From positions 1 through 20,792 of the forward strand of contig VGKK01000005.1 in assembly GCA_016867095.1 (NCBI GenBank): 20,792 nt of DNA. Reading direction: 5' to 3'. The stretch comes from Candidatus Omnitrophota bacterium (lineage in GTDB: Bacteria; Omnitrophota; Gorgyraeia; Gygaellales; Profunditerraquicolaceae). This document shows, piece after piece, positions 1 through 5,878 of the stretch. The notes under the pieces were generated by a model, which was not told where the DNA came from, made no database searches, and saw only the letters and a program-made list of their open reading frames with translations. Position 1 is the stretch's first letter. Every line of letters starts with the position of its first letter. The position numbers and the translations under genes were made by a program.

Positions 1-1
1 C

Positions 2-79
2 AAAGAACTGAAGAATAAACCAATACCTAAGATAAGGCATAGAAATAAAGAAACGGCTCTTTTAACTGCAAATTACTGA
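2..79 (+). CDS. 3' end of a reading frame cut by the window edge
   Basis: An open frame runs from the left edge to a TGA at 77-79 and encodes 25 residues rich in Lys, Arg and Asn, ending in Thr-Ala-Asn-Tyr. A basic C-terminal tail followed at once by AT-rich direct repeats would fit the end of a transposase gene and its insertion-sequence terminus. No catalytic motif lies inside the window, so the family cannot be named. Chance openness over 75 bases is also possible. Confidence 0.3.
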   Translation, partial: KELKNKPIPKIRHRNKETALLTANY

Positions 80-118
80 CATTTTTAATTTGCAATAAAC
101 CTGACATTTTTAACTTGC
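76..118. repeat. Two 18-bp direct repeats, possible insertion-sequence end
   Basis: CTGACATTTTTAATTTGC at 76-93 recurs as CTGACATTTTTAACTTGC at 101-118, with one mismatch and a 25-bp period. Several insertion-sequence groups carry repeated transposase-binding sites at their ends. The position just after a truncated basic reading frame supports that reading, but the other end of the element is outside the window. Confidence 0.5.
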
Positions 119-142
119 GTTCACATTGGCGGCTGATAAGGC

Positions 143-171
143 TTGACAGAAAAGGCTATTTATGATAAGCT
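143..171 (+). promoter_or_regulatory. Sigma70-type promoter for the prepilin genes
   Basis: A perfect -35 box TTGACA (143-148) is followed by a 17-nt spacer and TAAGCT (166-171). A TG dinucleotide at 163-164 makes an extended -10. The same arrangement, TGn followed by TAA..T, is seen upstream of the tRNA and of the secreted-protein/Hxs locus, which strengthens all three calls. It lies about 95 bases ahead of the first prepilin start. Confidence 0.6.
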
Positions 172-199
172 GCAAGATAATTATAATAAAATTTTTAGG

Positions 200-264
200 A
201 AAGGAGGTGGCAGGACAAAAATAAGAAGTCGAATGATTGATTGAAAATTTAAAGGAGGAAAAAA
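200..264 (+). promoter_or_regulatory. Double Shine-Dalgarno leader of the first prepilin
   Basis: A strong ribosome-binding sequence AAAGGAGGTGG (200-210) is followed only by very short frames: GTG at 205 gives five codons, and ATG at 233 gives three codons before TGA. A second strong site AAAGGAGGA (251-259) sits at the right distance from the prepilin ATG at 265. The second site sets the start. The first may be a relic, a leader-peptide site or a ribosome standby site. Confidence 0.45.
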
Positions 265-750
265 ATGAAGCGAGGTTTTACTTTATTGGAATTAATCGTA
301 GTGCTGATTATCGTGGGAGTTTTAGCCGCGTTAGGTTTTACCCAATACACCCGGACTATAGAGAAGATGCGCGGCGCTGAAGCCCGGGCGATTTTAGGAG
401 ATATCCGTAAGTTGGCAGTTGCTTTCCGTATGGAATATGGAAGCTTGACTCCGCCTCCAATGGTTCATCCTACCCCTTTTGGCGCCGTAGATGCCCATAT
501 CGGTATTCTCGCTGATGAAATTCCTGCTGGCTGTGCTCAGACTTCGCATTTCTTTTCCTATGCCGTTGCCCTGGGCGCTCCCGGCGTCGGCGCTCCTGCT
601 GCAAGTGGTGTGACCATCACTGCTCTACGTTGCGCTGCAGGTACTGGTAAGAACCCCGGCGGTGTAGCCACAGCCGCCCAAACGCTGATACTGCAAACCA
701 ATTTGATAACCGGCCAGGATCAATGGGGCGGTACCGGTCCTTGGGATTAG
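265..750 (+). CDS. Type IV prepilin / pseudopilin (class III signal, GspG/PilA-like)
   Basis: This encodes a 161-residue pilin-like subunit of a type IV pilus or type II secretion pseudopilus. A short basic leader MKRG precedes FTLLELIVVLI, the classic prepilin-peptidase site: Gly at -1, Phe at +1 and Glu at +5, followed by about 20 hydrophobic residues that form the N-terminal assembly helix. The helix continues amphipathically with basic and acidic residues to about residue 60. The remaining C-terminal domain is small and rich in Ala, Gly, Thr and Pro, with two Cys (near 90 and 122) that could form a disulfide. The start is fixed by AAAGGAGGA six bases upstream. The next prepilin starts three codons' distance after the stop, so the two are co-transcribed. 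Which machine it serves is unclear, because no ATPase, platform protein or secretin gene is in view. Confidence 0.85.
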   Translation: MKRGFTLLELIVVLIIVGVLAALGFTQYTRTIEKMRGAEARAILGDIRKLAVAFRMEYGSLTPPPMVHPTPFGAVDAHIGILADEIPAGCAQTSHFFSYAVALGAPGVGAPAASGVTITALRCAAGTGKNPGGVATAAQTLILQTNLITGQDQWGGTGPWD

Positions 751-752
751 TA

Positions 753-1172
753 ATGGGTAAGAGGGGCTTTACCCTTTTGGAGTTATTGATAGTATCGGTT
801 ATCATCGGGGTGTTGTCTATTTTTGCCGTAACCCATTACATCAGTACCCGGGAGCATGCGTTAGGCAAAGAGGCGGTGGCTAATTTAAGGCTTATTGCCG
901 CCGCCGAGAGAATCTGGCGGATGGAAAACGGCGGACAGAATTTTGTGGCCTGCCAGTGCACCATTGCCAATCCTTGCAATAATGCCAATGGCTGTAACAC
1001 TTTATTGAGGTTAAGCCTGGATAACCGGAATTGGGAATACTGGGTGGATGCTTTACCGGGCCCTGCTTTTGTGGCCTGGGCAACAAGAAACGGCGCAGGC
1101 GGCCTGTTAAACTGCGAATATCAGTTCGCTAATGTTAACGTTAACCCTATTCCTAATGATGATTGTAGGTAG
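753..1172 (+). CDS. Type IV prepilin / pseudopilin
   Basis: This is a second prepilin-like protein of 139 residues. I start it at the ATG at 753, not at the upstream in-frame ATG at 723, because the leader then becomes MGKRG followed by FTLLELLIVSVII, a canonical class III signal with Gly at -1 and Glu at +5. The 723 ATG would also place the start inside the preceding gene. The N-terminal helix (about 6-30) is followed by an amphipathic stretch and a C-terminal domain with several Cys near 71, 73, 79 and 84 and a final Cys two residues from the end (near 138). This spacing suggests disulfide-stabilised loops, as in minor pilins. It follows the first prepilin by two bases and is closed by the terminator at 1186-1226. 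It is probably an extracytoplasmic minor or structural subunit. Confidence 0.8.
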   Translation: MGKRGFTLLELLIVSVIIGVLSIFAVTHYISTREHALGKEAVANLRLIAAAERIWRMENGGQNFVACQCTIANPCNNANGCNTLLRLSLDNRNWEYWVDALPGPAFVAWATRNGAGGLLNCEYQFANVNVNPIPNDDCR

Positions 1173-1185
1173 CAATAGCAATACT

Positions 1186-1226
1186 AAAACTAGGGGGACA
1201 TCTTCTTAAGGTGTCCCCCTAGTTTT
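1186..1226 (+). terminator. Strong hairpin terminator between second and third prepilin genes
   Basis: AAAACTAGGGGGACA (1186-1200) is perfectly complementary to TGTCCCCCTAGTTTT (1212-1226), a 15-bp stem with an 11-nt loop, GC-rich at its core and followed by a T run. It ends only four bases before the ATG of the next prepilin, so it should reduce read-through and would also occlude that gene's ribosome-binding region. Confidence 0.8.
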
Positions 1227-1230
1227 TAAA

Positions 1231-1578
1231 ATGAATAAAAGAGCGATAACCTTAATTGAAATACTGGTTTCTGCCGTTATACTGGCGTTATTGATGACGG
1301 CCCTGGTGAATTTATTTGTCGCCGGCAAAAGGTATATCGTGCATACCCGTTCGCGGATGACCGGCGGAGAGCTGGGGAAATTATTTTTGGATGATTTTCA
1401 GATGCTGGTAAACGAAAGAACCTGGAATATAAATTTTCTGGGTACGGGAGCCCGTCCAAACCAAATAATAGATCTAGAGAGACGGTATACAGGCGTTTAT
1501 ACCATTAATAATAACCAACCCATTGCCAATATAAACAGGGTAAGCGTTGTTGTTCGTTGGGATGAGCCTGCGCCATAA
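1231..1578 (+). CDS. Prepilin-type N-terminal methylation protein (GspI/PilV-like)
   Basis: This is a 115-residue minor-pilin-like protein. The leader MNKRA is followed by ITLIEILVSAVILALL, giving Glu at +5 and a hydrophobic assembly helix to about residue 30. The residue before the expected cleavage is Ala and not Gly, which prepilin peptidases process less well. The rest (about 35-115) has alternating basic and acidic residues and several predicted beta strands, and it lacks Cys. There is no clear Shine-Dalgarno: the 40 bases upstream are taken up by the terminator hairpin. Translation may therefore be weak or depend on structure. It is three bases from the next prepilin gene and probably forms a pair of minor subunits with it, like GspI and GspJ. 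The exact family is uncertain. Confidence 0.7.
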   Translation: MNKRAITLIEILVSAVILALLMTALVNLFVAGKRYIVHTRSRMTGGELGKLFLDDFQMLVNERTWNINFLGTGARPNQIIDLERRYTGVYTINNNQPIANINRVSVVVRWDEPAP

Positions 1579-1581
1579 CTT

Positions 1582-2241
1582 ATGAGCCAAAAAATCCGCT
1601 CCGTAACCCTCCTTGAGTTATTAGTCGGCTTAGCCTTGCTTTCCATTATTATTTTAATTGTTTCCAGCTTTGATTTATATACCAATCAGCAGGTAATCGG
1701 CTCAGAGCGCCGGGCAATGCTGCAAAATGAGGTATCCTATATATTGGACCATATGGCCAGAGAAATCAACAGGGCAATCGGCAATGAGAGCGTTAATGGA
1801 GCAAATTCAGTAGTAAATCCGGATAATATCGGCGCTAACCAGGCAATACGGATTTATATAGATGCCAATGGAAACGGCCGAAGAGAAGTCGCGGCAGGAA
1901 CCGATTTTTGGATTGCTTATCGCTTTACAGATAATGCCGGTCCTCCAGTTAATAGATTTCAGATTCGGTTTTGCCCGCGATGCACTACCCCTGCCTGCGC
2001 AGCCTGCGCTGCTCCCAATGCCTGGGGAACCGCGGCTAATATTCTCAGCCGCCGGATAGAGGATTTAAATATCGCTGGCGTCACCGACGGTGATGTTTTA
2101 GTTAATAATTCCATAGACATAACGCTTACTGCCTGCTGGGATCCTAGCCAGGCCCTGGGTTTTGGCGCCTGCGGGACCCCGGCCAATCCGCAGGTCAATA
2201 TGCGCGCCACCATGTTTATGCCCTCTGTCTCCACCAATTAA
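1582..2241 (+). CDS. Prepilin-type minor pseudopilin (GspJ/PulJ/PilW-like)
   Basis: This is a 219-residue protein with a prepilin-like N-terminus: a short basic leader MSQKIR, then SVTLLELLVGLALLS with Glu at the +5-like position, and a hydrophobic helix to about residue 30. The residue at -1 would be Ser, which is unusual. The region after the helix (about 45-65, with basic residues and Arg-Glu-Ile-Asn-Arg) resembles the GspJ/PilW helix continuation. Near residues 91-100 the segment IDANGNGRRE looks like an Asp/Asn-rich calcium-binding loop. Residues 130-145 hold a cluster of five Cys (Cys-Pro-Arg-Cys, then CysAlaAlaCys) that may form disulfides or a metal knuckle. It follows the preceding gene by three bases. 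A weak hairpin-like sequence (2247-2285) lies downstream. Confidence 0.72.
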   Translation: MSQKIRSVTLLELLVGLALLSIIILIVSSFDLYTNQQVIGSERRAMLQNEVSYILDHMAREINRAIGNESVNGANSVVNPDNIGANQAIRIYIDANGNGRREVAAGTDFWIAYRFTDNAGPPVNRFQIRFCPRCTTPACAACAAPNAWGTAANILSRRIEDLNIAGVTDGDVLVNNSIDITLTACWDPSQALGFGACGTPANPQVNMRATMFMPSVSTN

Positions 2242-2298
2242 CCCACAAGGACATCTTTGCATCTAATCGTAATGGTGTCTCCCTCTTTTATTATTCAT

Positions 2299-2327
2299 TT
2301 GTCAGAAAACAAAAGTTGTGTTAAATT
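2299..2327 (+). promoter_or_regulatory. Promoter of tRNA-Ala
   Basis: TTGTCA (2299-2304), a 17-nt spacer and TAAATT (2322-2327) with TG at 2319-2320 match the extended -10 pattern seen elsewhere in the window. Transcription would begin at or within a few bases of the mature tRNA 5' end at 2334. Confidence 0.5.
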
Positions 2328-2333
2328 ATAGTA

Positions 2334-2409
2334 GGGGCGATAGTTCAGTTGGGAGAACGCTACATTCGCATTGTAGAGGTCGCGGGTTCAAATCCCGCTC
2401 GCTCCACCA
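2334..2409 (+). tRNA. tRNA-Ala (anticodon CGC)
   Basis: A full cloverleaf of 76 nt is readable. The 7-bp acceptor stem GGGGCGA/TCGCTCC carries the G3:U70 wobble pair that identifies alanine tRNAs. The D arm is GTTC...GAAC. The anticodon stem is CTACA/TGTAG with loop TTCGCAT, so the anticodon is CGC, reading GCG codons. The T arm is GCGGG TTCAAAT CCCGC. A discriminator A is followed by an encoded CCA end. Confidence 0.95.
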
Positions 2410-2433
2410 TTTTTTCGCCAAAGGCGAAAAAAT
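2409..2433. other. Perfect 11-bp stem-loop abutting the tRNA 3' end
   Basis: ATTTTTTCGCC (2409-2419) pairs with GGCGAAAAAAT (2423-2433) around an AAA loop. The T run precedes the stem on the plus strand, with no T tract after it, so it is not a textbook terminator for the tRNA. Being symmetric, it may stop transcription in either direction or guide 3' trimming. Confidence 0.55.
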
Positions 2434-2436
2434 AGA

Positions 2437-2506
2437 GCAATTGAACAATAGAGAATAGAACAATAGATATTTGTTCAATTGCGGTCTATTTTCAATTGTT
2501 CTATTG
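2437..2506. repeat. Interlocking inverted repeats built on CAATTGAACAATAG
   Basis: GCAATTGAACAA (2437-2448) is perfectly complementary to TTGTTCAATTGC (2471-2482), and ATAGAACAAT (2456-2465) to ATTGTTCTAT (2495-2504). The two pairings interlock, so they could form a pseudoknot or alternate. The low-complexity style resembles the palindromic repeat at 3626-3766. It occupies the gap before the AmrS gene, where no clear ribosome-binding site is seen. Confidence 0.5.
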
Positions 2507-2517
2507 TCTAAGCATCA

Positions 2518-3621
2518 ATGAAAAATGCGTTGAAATTATTTTTTAGCCTCATTTTTTTTGTCACCCTTATCGCCGCCTGTTTTTATCTGCCCGGCCTCAC
2601 TGCTCAGGATGCCGCAAAAGAAGCGTTATTTTACAGAAAGCTGGATAAGCTGATGGTGCGGTGCCAGCTTTGTCCCCGCAGCTGTATTATTGCCGGCGGC
2701 AAAAGGGGCTTTTGCGGGATAAGGGAAAATCGCGGCGGCAGATTATATACCCTGTCCTATGCCAAAGTTGTGGCTGTGCATACCGATCCCATTGAAAAGA
2801 AGCCATTATTCCATTTTTTGCCTTCTACGCTGGCATTTTCCATCGCTACCGCGGGTTGTAACTTAAGGTGCAAATTCTGCCAGAACTGGGAGATATCGCA
2901 AAGCCTGCCGGAAGAAGTGCAATATTCCTATATTGAGCCCGAGGATTTAGTCAGACAGGCTAAAGGCTCAGGTTCGCCTACCATTGCCTACACTTATAGC
3001 GAGCCCACCGTATTTTACGAATATATGCTGGAGGCCGCGAAGCTCGCCAAGCGCCAGGGCATAAGAAACATTATGCACTCCAACGGCTATATAAACCAGG
3101 AGCCCTTAAAAGAACTTGCCAAATATCTTGATGCCGCCAATATTGATTTAAAAGGTTTCAGCGATGACTATTACGCTAAAATGGCCGAAGCTACTTTAGG
3201 GCCGGTGTTGAGGAGCTTAAAAATCTTAAAAGAAGAGGGCGTGCATTTAGAAATTACCAATTTAGTTTTACCGGGTTTTAATGATAACCAGGATGCCCTT
3301 ACGAAGATGTGCTTATGGATAAAAGAGAACCTGGGGCCGGATACGCCGGTGCATTTTTCCCGCTTTTTTCCGATGTATAAACTGGCCAGCCTTAATCCCA
3401 CTCCGGTGGAAACGCTGGAGAAGGCAAGGGAAATTGCCTTAGATTGCGGCTTAAAGTATGTCTATATTGGTAACCTGGCCGGCCATCCGGCGGAAAATAC
3501 CTATTGCCCGAAATGCAAAGAGCTCTTGATTGAGCGCCGGGGATATTTTGTTACGCGAAATAATATTAAAGACGGCAAGTGCAAGTTCTGCGGAGAAAGT
3601 ATTAATGGCGTATGGAGATGA
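2518..3621 (+). CDS. amrS: AmmeMemoRadiSam system radical SAM enzyme with N-terminal membrane or export segment
   Basis: This is a 367-residue radical SAM protein of the AmmeMemoRadiSam trio. Residues 1-30 are a signal-like segment: a basic Lys2/Lys6 region, a hydrophobic core from about 7 to 24, then Leu-Thr-Ala-Gln. A conserved N-terminal Cys set follows (Cys49, Cys52, Cys56, Cys66, in RCQLCPRSC and FCGIRE). The [4Fe-4S]/SAM motif CxxxCxxC is Cys114, Cys118 and Cys121 (CNLRCKFC). A C-terminal zinc-ribbon-like pair is Cys330/Cys333 and Cys355/Cys358. The substrate is not established for the family. The next gene encodes the other two system components as a fusion, confirming the system. The export-like N-terminus is odd for a radical SAM enzyme. 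An Ile-Ala-Ala-Cys sequence at 18-21 resembles a lipobox, but I would not call it a lipoprotein on that alone. No obvious Shine-Dalgarno precedes the ATG. Confidence 0.88.
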   Translation: MKNALKLFFSLIFFVTLIAACFYLPGLTAQDAAKEALFYRKLDKLMVRCQLCPRSCIIAGGKRGFCGIRENRGGRLYTLSYAKVVAVHTDPIEKKPLFHFLPSTLAFSIATAGCNLRCKFCQNWEISQSLPEEVQYSYIEPEDLVRQAKGSGSPTIAYTYSEPTVFYEYMLEAAKLAKRQGIRNIMHSNGYINQEPLKELAKYLDAANIDLKGFSDDYYAKMAEATLGPVLRSLKILKEEGVHLEITNLVLPGFNDNQDALTKMCLWIKENLGPDTPVHFSRFFPMYKLASLNPTPVETLEKAREIALDCGLKYVYIGNLAGHPAENTYCPKCKELLIERRGYFVTRNNIKDGKCKFCGESINGVWR

Positions 3622-5215
3622 AGGAAAAATTCCAAATTCCAAATCACAAATTACAAACAATATCAAATATCAAATGACCAAAATTACAAACTTTTGTTTG
3701 GTCATTGTGATTTTGGTATTGTTTATTGTTTGTGATTTGTGTATTGTTATTTGTGATTTAAATTTTGTTTATGCCGATGACGTAAAGCAGCCTAATGTGG
3801 CCGGTCAATTCTATCCGGATGACCCTGTTGAATTATCCCTGATGATAGACAATTTTCTTAAAACAGCCAATCCCGAGCCGGTAAAGGGCGACGTCTTTAG
3901 TTTGATTTCGCCGCACGCGGGCTATGGTTATTCCGGGCAGGTGGCCGCGTATGGCTATAAACTCATCAAGGATAAACCCTATAAAACAGTAATAGTGATT
4001 GGGGCAAGCCATCAATATGCGTTTAGCGGCGTTTCGGTTTATCCCGAAGGGGCCTTTCGTACCCCTTTAGGGGACGTGGAAATAGATAAGGAATTTACCG
4101 GGAAATTGCTCAATAAAGACAGCGATATTTTATTTGACTCTGCCGCTTTCCAGAAAGAACATTCGGTAGAAGTGCAGTTGCCCTTTCTGCAGAAGGCTTT
4201 GTCCGGGCCCGAAGCCTGGGAACATATACAAGATGCGGCTCTTTATCGCTGGAAAGTCGTGCCTATTGTTATGGGCGATTGCGCTTTTTCAGTTTGCCAG
4301 AAATTAGCAAATTTGCTTAAAGCCGCTATCGGCAGCCGCAAGGATGTGTTAGTTGTGGCCTCAAGCGATATGTATCACGGTTATGATTATAAGGATGCGC
4401 AAAATACGGATAATTTGACTTTATCATACTTAAAAAATATGGACGCCGAAGGCCTGTATTATGGCTTACGCGAGGCAAAGCTGCAGCTTTGCGGCGGCTT
4501 TGGGGTAGTAACTACCCTGATTTTATCTAAAGAATTAGGGCATCATCAACTCCGGGTTTTAAATTATGCCAATTCCGGCGATGTTACCGGTAAAAAAACT
4601 AAAGGCGCCTGGATAGTGGGCTATGCCAGCTGTGCCATAGACCAGGAAAAAGGAGAATCGGCGATGTTAAATAAAGAGCAGAGAAGGAAATTGTTAGAGA
4701 TTGCCCGTAAATCCATAGAAACTTATTTAAAAACCGGTAAGAAGTTGGAAACCAAAGAAAGCGATCCCGCCTTGCTTAAGGAGATGGGGGCGTTTGTTAC
4801 GCTGCGTGACCACGCTAATCTGCGCGGTTGTATCGGTAACCTGGCCGGGAATCAGCCATTATATCTTGCAATTAGAGATATGGCTATTGAGGCAGCCACC
4901 GGAGACCCTCGTTTCTTGCCTATGCGATTAGAGGAACTGGAAAATATTGAAATAGAAATCTCCGCGCTTTCTCCGCTGCAAAAAATAAGCGATCCTGATA
5001 AGATTGAACTTGGCATTCACGGTGTTTTAGTCAAAAGAGGTTTTCAGAGCGGCGTTTTTCTGCCCCAGGTAGCCACGGAAACCGGCTGGACAAAAGAAGA
5101 GTTCCTCTCTAACCTTTGCGCTCAGAAGGCCGGGCTTTCCCCTGATTCCTGGAAGGATAAATCCACGGAAATTTACATATTTACCGCCGAAGTATTCGCG
5201 GAAGAAAGTTACTAA
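3605..5215 (+). CDS. AmmeMemoRadiSam fusion: Memo (AmrB) domain plus AMMECR1 (AmrA) domain, membrane-anchored or exported
   Basis: This is a single protein of 536 residues when started at the ATG at 3605, which has GGAG nine bases upstream and overlaps amrS by 17 bases; an alternative ATG at 3674 lacks such a site. Residues about 30-57 form a hydrophobic segment ending in Val-Tyr-Ala, like a signal peptide or anchor. The Memo domain follows (about 60-350). It retains residues equivalent to the metal ligands of Memo proteins: His104 in SPHAGYGYSG, His136 in GASH, His258 in SSDMYHGY and Cys296 in CGGFG. The AMMECR1 domain (about 354-536) carries LRGCIG (Cys409). The chemistry is unknown. The hydrophobic N-terminus is encoded by a palindromic repeat (3626-3766), and an internal ribosome-binding site could give free AMMECR1. 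Confidence 0.88.
   Translation: MAYGDEGKIPNSKSQITNNIKYQMTKITNFCLVIVILVLFIVCDLCIVICDLNFVYADDVKQPNVAGQFYPDDPVELSLMIDNFLKTANPEPVKGDVFSLISPHAGYGYSGQVAAYGYKLIKDKPYKTVIVIGASHQYAFSGVSVYPEGAFRTPLGDVEIDKEFTGKLLNKDSDILFDSAAFQKEHSVEVQLPFLQKALSGPEAWEHIQDAALYRWKVVPIVMGDCAFSVCQKLANLLKAAIGSRKDVLVVASSDMYHGYDYKDAQNTDNLTLSYLKNMDAEGLYYGLREAKLQLCGGFGVVTTLILSKELGHHQLRVLNYANSGDVTGKKTKGAWIVGYASCAIDQEKGESAMLNKEQRRKLLEIARKSIETYLKTGKKLETKESDPALLKEMGAFVTLRDHANLRGCIGNLAGNQPLYLAIRDMAIEAATGDPRFLPMRLEELENIEIEISALSPLQKISDPDKIELGIHGVLVKRGFQSGVFLPQVATETGWTKEEFLSNLCAQKAGLSPDSWKDKSTEIYIFTAEVFAEESY
3626..3766. repeat. Imperfect palindromic (MITE-like) repeat inside a coding region
   Basis: A left arm of short CAAATTAC/CAAATCAC units (about 3626-3691) is roughly complementary to a right arm of GTTTGTGATTTG-type units (about 3696-3766), with a small central T-rich gap. 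I estimate about two thirds identity by eye when one arm is reverse-complemented. It begins at the end of amrS and extends into the Memo-AMMECR1 gene, where the right arm is translated as the hydrophobic segment of the export or anchor sequence. Its style suggests a dispersed repeat family of this genome. Confidence 0.6.
4651..4666 (+). promoter_or_regulatory. Internal ribosome-binding site and start for the AMMECR1 half
   Basis: AGGAG at 4651-4655 sits eight bases before an in-frame ATG at 4664, exactly where the AMMECR1 domain begins (MLNKEQRRKLLEIARKS). Translation from here would give a free cytoplasmic protein of about 183 residues, the size of a stand-alone AMMECR1. It may equally be a relic of separate ancestral genes. 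Confidence 0.45.
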
Positions 5216-5224
5216 TAGTAACTC

Positions 5225-5878
5225 ATGATTAAAATAGTTATCAGTCTTTTTTTTCTGGGTTTATCGTTTGGCGCCGGGCCATGCCTGGCCAGCTGCGGGC
5301 CGTTGTTGATTTCCTATGTCGCGGGCACCCAGAAAGGCGTAACAAAGAGTATCGGGGCGTATTTTATTTTTTCTTTCAGCCGTATCTTGGCGTATCTGGT
5401 TTTGGGGCTGGTTATTTTTTTATTTAGCCAGGCCATGCTTAAATACGTTTTAGGCCGTTTTTTTCAATACTTTACTTTCCTGGCGGGCCTGTTTATCGTT
5501 ATCATAGGCTTATTGATAGCGGCAGGTAATAATTTAAATTATAAACTATGTCAAAAGATGCAGGATTTACTCTTAAAAAAGGACGCTTTAACTATTGCTA
5601 CCTTTGGTTTAGCGGCCGGGATTTTGCCTTGCCCGCCGTTTATCTCTGTGGTTTCTTATATCGGGCTTACCGCCGGGCATTGGCTGAAGAGTCTAGTCTA
5701 TAGTTTTGCCTTTGGCCTGGGGACCGCCGTCTCGCCGTTATTGCTGCTGGTGGTATTTGCCGGTTTGATTTCTAAGATTAGCGCTAAGCCTGTTTTTTAC
5801 CGCGTCTTTAACCTTATCTGCGGCGCAATTATAATTTTTTTAGGTTTGCAACTGTTGCGTAGGAGTTTCCATGTATAG
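5225..5878 (+). CDS. DsbD/CcdA-like transmembrane protein (SafE/DsbD_2-type)
   Basis: This is a 217-residue integral membrane protein with about six hydrophobic segments. Conserved positions of the DsbD beta-domain/CcdA superfamily are visible: Cys20 and Cys24 in GPCLASCGPLL near the first helix, and Cys136 in GILPCPPF at the start of the second half, the two-halves symmetry typical of these proteins. CcdA and DsbD move reducing equivalents from cytoplasmic thioredoxin to proteins outside the membrane; some SafE-type relatives have other or unknown roles. It starts nine bases after the Memo-AMMECR1 fusion and overlaps rsmE by eight bases. Placed after two proteins that seem to be exported or anchored, it could supply electrons for Fe-S chemistry or keep their cysteines reduced. 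That coupling is inference from context. Confidence 0.75.
   Translation: MIKIVISLFFLGLSFGAGPCLASCGPLLISYVAGTQKGVTKSIGAYFIFSFSRILAYLVLGLVIFLFSQAMLKYVLGRFFQYFTFLAGLFIVIIGLLIAAGNNLNYKLCQKMQDLLLKKDALTIATFGLAAGILPCPPFISVVSYIGLTAGHWLKSLVYSFAFGLGTAVSPLLLLVVFAGLISKISAKPVFYRVFNLICGAIIIFLGLQLLRRSFHV

Noticed and set aside
76..118. Direct repeats considered as a CRISPR array
   Set aside because: Only two copies with a 7-base gap between units; no spacers of regular length and no cas genes.
2247..2285. Hairpin-like GGACAT...GTGTCTCC after the last prepilin as a second terminator
   Set aside because: The stem requires a bulge and has only about five pairs; it may be a degraded copy of the 1186-1226 hairpin, but this is too weak to list.
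2334..2433. tRNA-Ala as an integration (att) site
   Set aside because: No integrase gene and no repeated tRNA 3' end are seen elsewhere in the window.
2569..2580. Lipobox (Ile-Ala-Ala-Cys) in AmrS
   Set aside because: The Cys lies within the hydrophobic core, not at its end, and the segment continues hydrophobic, so a plain signal or anchor is more likely.
3530..3604. Longer N-terminus of the Memo-AMMECR1 fusion beginning at 3530
   Set aside because: It would overlap amrS by 92 bases, has no ribosome-binding site, and adds residues without domain features; the start at 3605 has GGAG nine bases upstream.
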